From Schoenoplectus triqueter (taxonomy: Eukaryota; Streptophyta; Magnoliopsida; Poales; Cyperaceae): DNA of 22,854 nucleotides. Shown one piece after another: positions 18,621-22,854 of the stretch. The notes beneath the pieces are model-generated. The model saw only the letters and a list, made by a program, of their open reading frames with translations, was not told the origin of the DNA and searched no databases. Both the position numbers and the translations under genes were made by a program. Position 1 is the first letter of the stretch. Each line of letters begins with the position of its first letter. The DNA lies in the NCBI GenBank assembly GCA_964058805.1, contig CAXKVV010001626.1, positions 1 to 22,854 on the forward strand, written 5' to 3'.

Positions 18621-21600
18621 ACTACATATACACTTTGAGTTGGATTTGAAATTCTCATACTTGATTATGAATTATTTGTTTTTAGTTAGATAAACTAAAC
18701 CGTATAATGGAAACAATATTTAGTTGGAAGAGAAAAGTGTAAAATAAAAAGATAATTTTCTTTTGTAGGAATGAAAATCGTAACAATTATTTTTATATCC
18801 AGAATAAATTTATGATTTGATAATGAAAACAAAACACTTCATGCGGAAAGCTGCAGATTCGAGACTTCTTGTTAAAATAAAAATTGAATACTTACTCTGA
18901 TCTTTTCATGAAAAAAGGGATTAACCTCTGGACTACCCACCTGCAGACCCATACAATACACGATGTAAATACAATACGCGAAATAAACCTTGTTGCATGA
19001 TCCCCTCAATTGATCAAGAGTAAGACTCTTTGCTTATATATATCTTTATCCTTACAACAATTAGTCTTACGGTCTCTTTGAGAGCAAAAAAAAAAGTAAT
19101 ATTTTGGATGCATATCTTGACGCATACTGTTCAAAGGCAAAAAAAAAAAAAAAATTGGGACAACAAAGGAACATGATAGACCGGTGGGGTTCCAGTTGTC
19201 ATCCCAAATTAACAACATTACAAAGTACAAATTAATCTATGACTATGAGAGAATTTCTTTCTAGACTAGGATGAAACGGAGTACTAAATACAACTAAGCC
19301 CAACTTTCTTCAATACCCTTCTTAGTTCTTGAAATGTCGAAATTTAATTATTGGTCTAGTGATTAAAGTAAATGTTTTCTAATTTAGATTACACCAGTAA
19401 GATTATCCTTTGTCTTCATTTATTTGGTTCCAGCTCACATTCCCCCCTCCTTATCAATTGAACTACCTTCCTTAATTGACTGAAAATTTAACACTTGCAA
19501 AAGTATCTAATATATGTGAAAATTTAACTCTTGCAACTTGCAAAAATATCTAATATATGAAAAAAATAATATACATATATAGTTATATATATTATGGTAA
19601 ATCACGAAATATAAATACTTTTGTACTTCACATATATCTCTCATTTCTGAATTCAAAGTACCAATCCAATTATTTAAATTGATCTCCATATTAAAATATA
19701 TTTGGAGATAAAAAATTATATTTTTAAATTTTTTTACTTTTTTAATGATTAAAAATCATTATAATTAAAAATCTTTAGCTAAATGCATTTTCTACCCCTC
19801 ATAATTTCATATAATCAATCAATACCCTCATACTTTGTTTGATATAGAAAGATCCCATAATTTTTTTTCGATATAAAAAGACGAGAGTGAAGTGCTCAAA
19901 TTTTCATTCATCACTGAAATGTAATGTTATGTATGTCGAAATTTTATATGTATTGATACCATGCGCCCTTATCTCGCCTACAACCTCTGGTAATCCGAAT
20001 AACAGTCTTGGATCGCTGTTATTGCTCATCTCTCCCTCTTTTATAGTTTTATAGTTGATAATCCGTTGAAAGAACTACATTTTAGATGAGTTTAGTCTCA
20101 AAATAAAGTTTTTAGGTTAATTAAGATTTAATTTTAGATTAAAATTATACAAGTTCAAGATACTATTGAGTTTTAGTTGTTATTTTAGATAAAGAAGGGA
20201 ATCTAAAAATAAATTGAGAAAATAACGCAAGTAAGATCAAGTTCGACTGCTAATAATAAAAAATGAAGAAATTTCAATCCAAAATTTATATGGAGTGATT
20301 AAAATTATGTGTCAATATTATAGAGTTTATTTTTAGCTTTTAAACACATGAATCTCCTCAATTGGAATTCGGATAACAAAATTATGATAATTTGAAAGTT
20401 GCCAGCATTTATTAGACAACCAGTTCAAATCGAAAGACATTGCAGTTTGGACCAAAAGTCATACCATTTTGGCTAGAATGCCTCCTTTTGTTTGGGCAGA
20501 AGGGAAGAAGAGTGCCAGAAATAGTTTTCGAGGTTTTTTTTTTTTTTGTTTCTCTTAGTTGTTTATAGAGTTTTCTTATATGTGTTTGAACTAAAATTAT
20601 TTAGTATTTATATTAGTAATCCATTTATAATTATAAATCTTAAGTAGCATATAGTTATGAAATACAAATCGATAATAGAAATTGCATATGTTTTGAGAAA
20701 ATTATTTAGGTTTTTAATCAAAATTGACAGTACTGGAGCCCGAAAGCAGTATCTAACCATAGGACAAGAACTTAACTGTGAAATTTAAGATAGATGAGAT
20801 TTATTCTGAATATTTAAAATAATTAATTGAAAGTACTTAATCATAAATAATTACTCTTTAATAATTTAGAATTATATGTATTTAATGAACTTTGATCTAG
20901 AATGAAGTACTTAACCATGAGGTTTGACTTGATTAGAGTATGTTGTTAAATCCTAACTAGAAAATTAAAACTAAATTAGATGGTAACACTCACAAATTAG
21001 CAATAAAATATATAAGTATGATTAAAGTTTAGATGAATAGTGGTGCTGAAATCTTAAATTCCCTTGATAAAATTTTAATTTTCTGTTTGGGTCTCTTTTA
21101 GTTCAGAATTTGGTTTGTTTAGATATAACTCCATATTTTACTATCTAATTTAGAAAATTTATCGATATCAATATTTTAAATCAGTCTCTACAGGATCAAA
21201 CACCTTACTATATACGGTAGGTGCTCTTACGACTAACCACTATTTTTACTTAGATTAATTTTACCAGTTTGAAATATCACAACAATAATAAAAAATAAAG
21301 AAAGATATTGGGCTATTTGATGATGGATTGATTGTAGTAAAATTAGTTTTTTTTTATCAAAAATATGTAAATCGATCATAGGAATTGCCCAAGAAGAAAA
21401 GTAATTAATTACAAAACTCGTATGACATTGCAAAACCTAAAATTGTTCCATCTTCGTTTCGTTTTCTTCAACTAAAATTGCAAAAGAAGTTGAACAAACA
21501 AAATCATATGTGAACCAGTTAAATAAATTATAACCTTATTAGGCGCGCACACAAAACTTTGAGGAAATGAAGAATATACACCGAACTGAATACCTAGTGG

Positions 21601-22446
21601 AAAAGATGAAAAAATTTATATATTATGCACGGAGTAATTTTAGCTTGTATTTAAGTTTTATGGTACATCTAATTCTAATGTTTATGGTTTATTTTAAAAA
21701 AATATTATTTAAATGAAAAATTCAAAGTTATTGATGTGTTTCTAATGATGTATATAGAATGTATATAAATTTTTAGTCAATTTGAAAGAAATTTTGCCAC
21801 CCATTATACAATTGTAATTTTTTAAGGATAAAGTTTCAATGACATTGTGATGAATGATCAATTAATTTCTAAATTATTTCAAATTTGATACATATTGTAT
21901 TATGTCATTAGAAACAGATTTTAGATTCTCCATTCGATCATTATTTTCAAAACAATATATCATTTATTTATGTACATTAGAAAAAGATATATCATAAAAA
22001 TTAAAGGTACACAAGAATTATTCTTATGTACAAATATTTTTTCCCAGAAAACTTAATATATGTATATTTATTTATTCTCTAAAAAAACAACAACGCGTAT
22101 TTTCATTTTTTATGGATCTCCTTGTGATAAAAATAATTTGGGTTTCCAACAGGGCAAATGCAGAACAATGCGCGTAAATTATATATGTGTGGAGATGCAC
22201 CGGCCACCCAATTAAACATTTGGTTTGGCTTTAGGCGCACATGGATGTATCATAGAATGTGGCCAGTAGAAAACGGTGCACCTTGGCATCTTGTATGTAA
22301 AACTAGTTGGAGTTAGATTCAGTGTGGTTGATTCGATCAGGTACTCTGTACCAGCGAAAGCCTAATGATTTGATTTGTGCTATGCATTGTGAAAAGTTTA
22401 TGATTCAAAAAACATTGGGCGGGATAAAAAATTCGACGTTCTGATA
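18621..22446. other. Long gene-free AT-rich region
   Basis: I see no gene, RNA gene or intact element. Open frames here are short, AT-driven and without domains. The stretch 19780-19900 contains CCCTCATAATTTCATATAAT followed by near-repeats TTGATATAGAAAGAT and TCGATATAAAAAGAC, which reads like a transposon fragment I cannot name. AAGTACTTAAYCAT recurs at about 20832 and 20906. 22080-22440 is less AT-rich and contains the small palindrome GGTACTCTGTACC near 22340, with no coding signal. Confidence 0.5.
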
Positions 22447-22513
22447 TAATTATGAGCAGAAGATTTCTTTTATGGACGGTTAATTATGAGCAGGGATTTC
22501 TTTTATGGACGGT
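22447..22513. repeat. Tandem duplication of a 33-34 bp unit
   Basis: Unit 1 (22447-22480) and unit 2 (22481-22513) both begin TAATTATGAGCAG and end GATTTCTTTTATGGACGGT. They differ only where unit 1 has AA and unit 2 has a single G. Such a near-perfect direct duplication in diverged surroundings suggests a recent event. No gene overlaps it. Confidence 0.95.
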
Positions 22514-22854
22514 TTGTCTTATACTATATTTAACAATACAATCAACACTCCAACGTACGGTTTACTAATTAATGTTCTTTAATTTTAGGTTAAGTTATAT
22601 AAAATAAAAAGATAACTACAATATGCATGCCAGATTTTTTTTTTAGATTGTTAATTTTAACTCGTATGTTGTTTTACCACTAAGAGCGTCTAGCTCATGC
22701 ATGCCTAGTTTCATCAATCCTACTGCACGTACTTCATTTTCATATATGATTTTTTATTCGATTATATATTGTTATACTTAACAATTTCTTTAATTTTGTT
22801 ATTTTGCAAAACTTTATTGAATTTAACAAGGTGTTCTTGAGATTTAATTGTAGG

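Noticed and set aside
1..22854. CRISPR array, tRNA or rRNA genes
   Set aside because: No regularly spaced identical repeats with unique spacers, no cloverleaf with conserved T-loop sequence, and no rRNA-like block was seen by eye on either strand.

Overview
This window looks like nuclear DNA from a flowering plant, probably a eudicot. It holds one intact multi-exon gene with plant-type GT-AG introns. The rest is AT-rich sequence dense in microsatellites, foldback (MITE-like) elements, a Ty1/copia remnant and a SINE-like insertion. I see no bacterial operons, rRNA, tRNA or CRISPR array.

Layout: 1-239 is a GC-rich cluster of five near-identical palindromes. 308-979 is a broken Ty1/copia retrotransposon: an RNase H tail, a purine tract, an LTR-like segment, and then a possible out-of-place pol linker fragment. 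980-8000 is gene-free and largely made of inverted-repeat elements: a MITE-like element at 1293-1929; three foldback elements laid end to end in microsatellite DNA at 3685-5036; and two more at about 5242-5643 and 5838-6165. About 8000-8407 is a CT-rich leader with three upstream ORFs.

8408-16115 (+) is a complete P4-type ATPase (phospholipid flippase) gene closest to Arabidopsis ALA1. It has nine exons and encodes 1183 residues with every P4 signature present. I resolved all exon borders by reading frame, GT-AG rule and family conservation. Its introns have taken up mobile DNA: a SINE-like insertion between perfect 21-bp direct repeats in intron 3, and a ~406-bp foldback element in intron 7 related to the intergenic ones.

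16116-22854 has no supportable gene. It carries the 3' UTR, two adjacent blocks of degenerate short repeats (GACCCGA-type, then TATCCG-type) that look like hAT-element termini, AT-rich filler, and a recent 34-bp tandem duplication at 22447-22513.

The most interesting non-genic signal is the foldback family. At least four ~400-430 bp elements are almost entirely inverted repeat. Three carry a GCATTTCGG/CCGAAATGC-type mini-palindrome near each tip, and the fourth carries a different one (CTTTGCAAAG). Two further sequence links tie the four together. One copy sits 36 bp inside an intron of the flippase gene.
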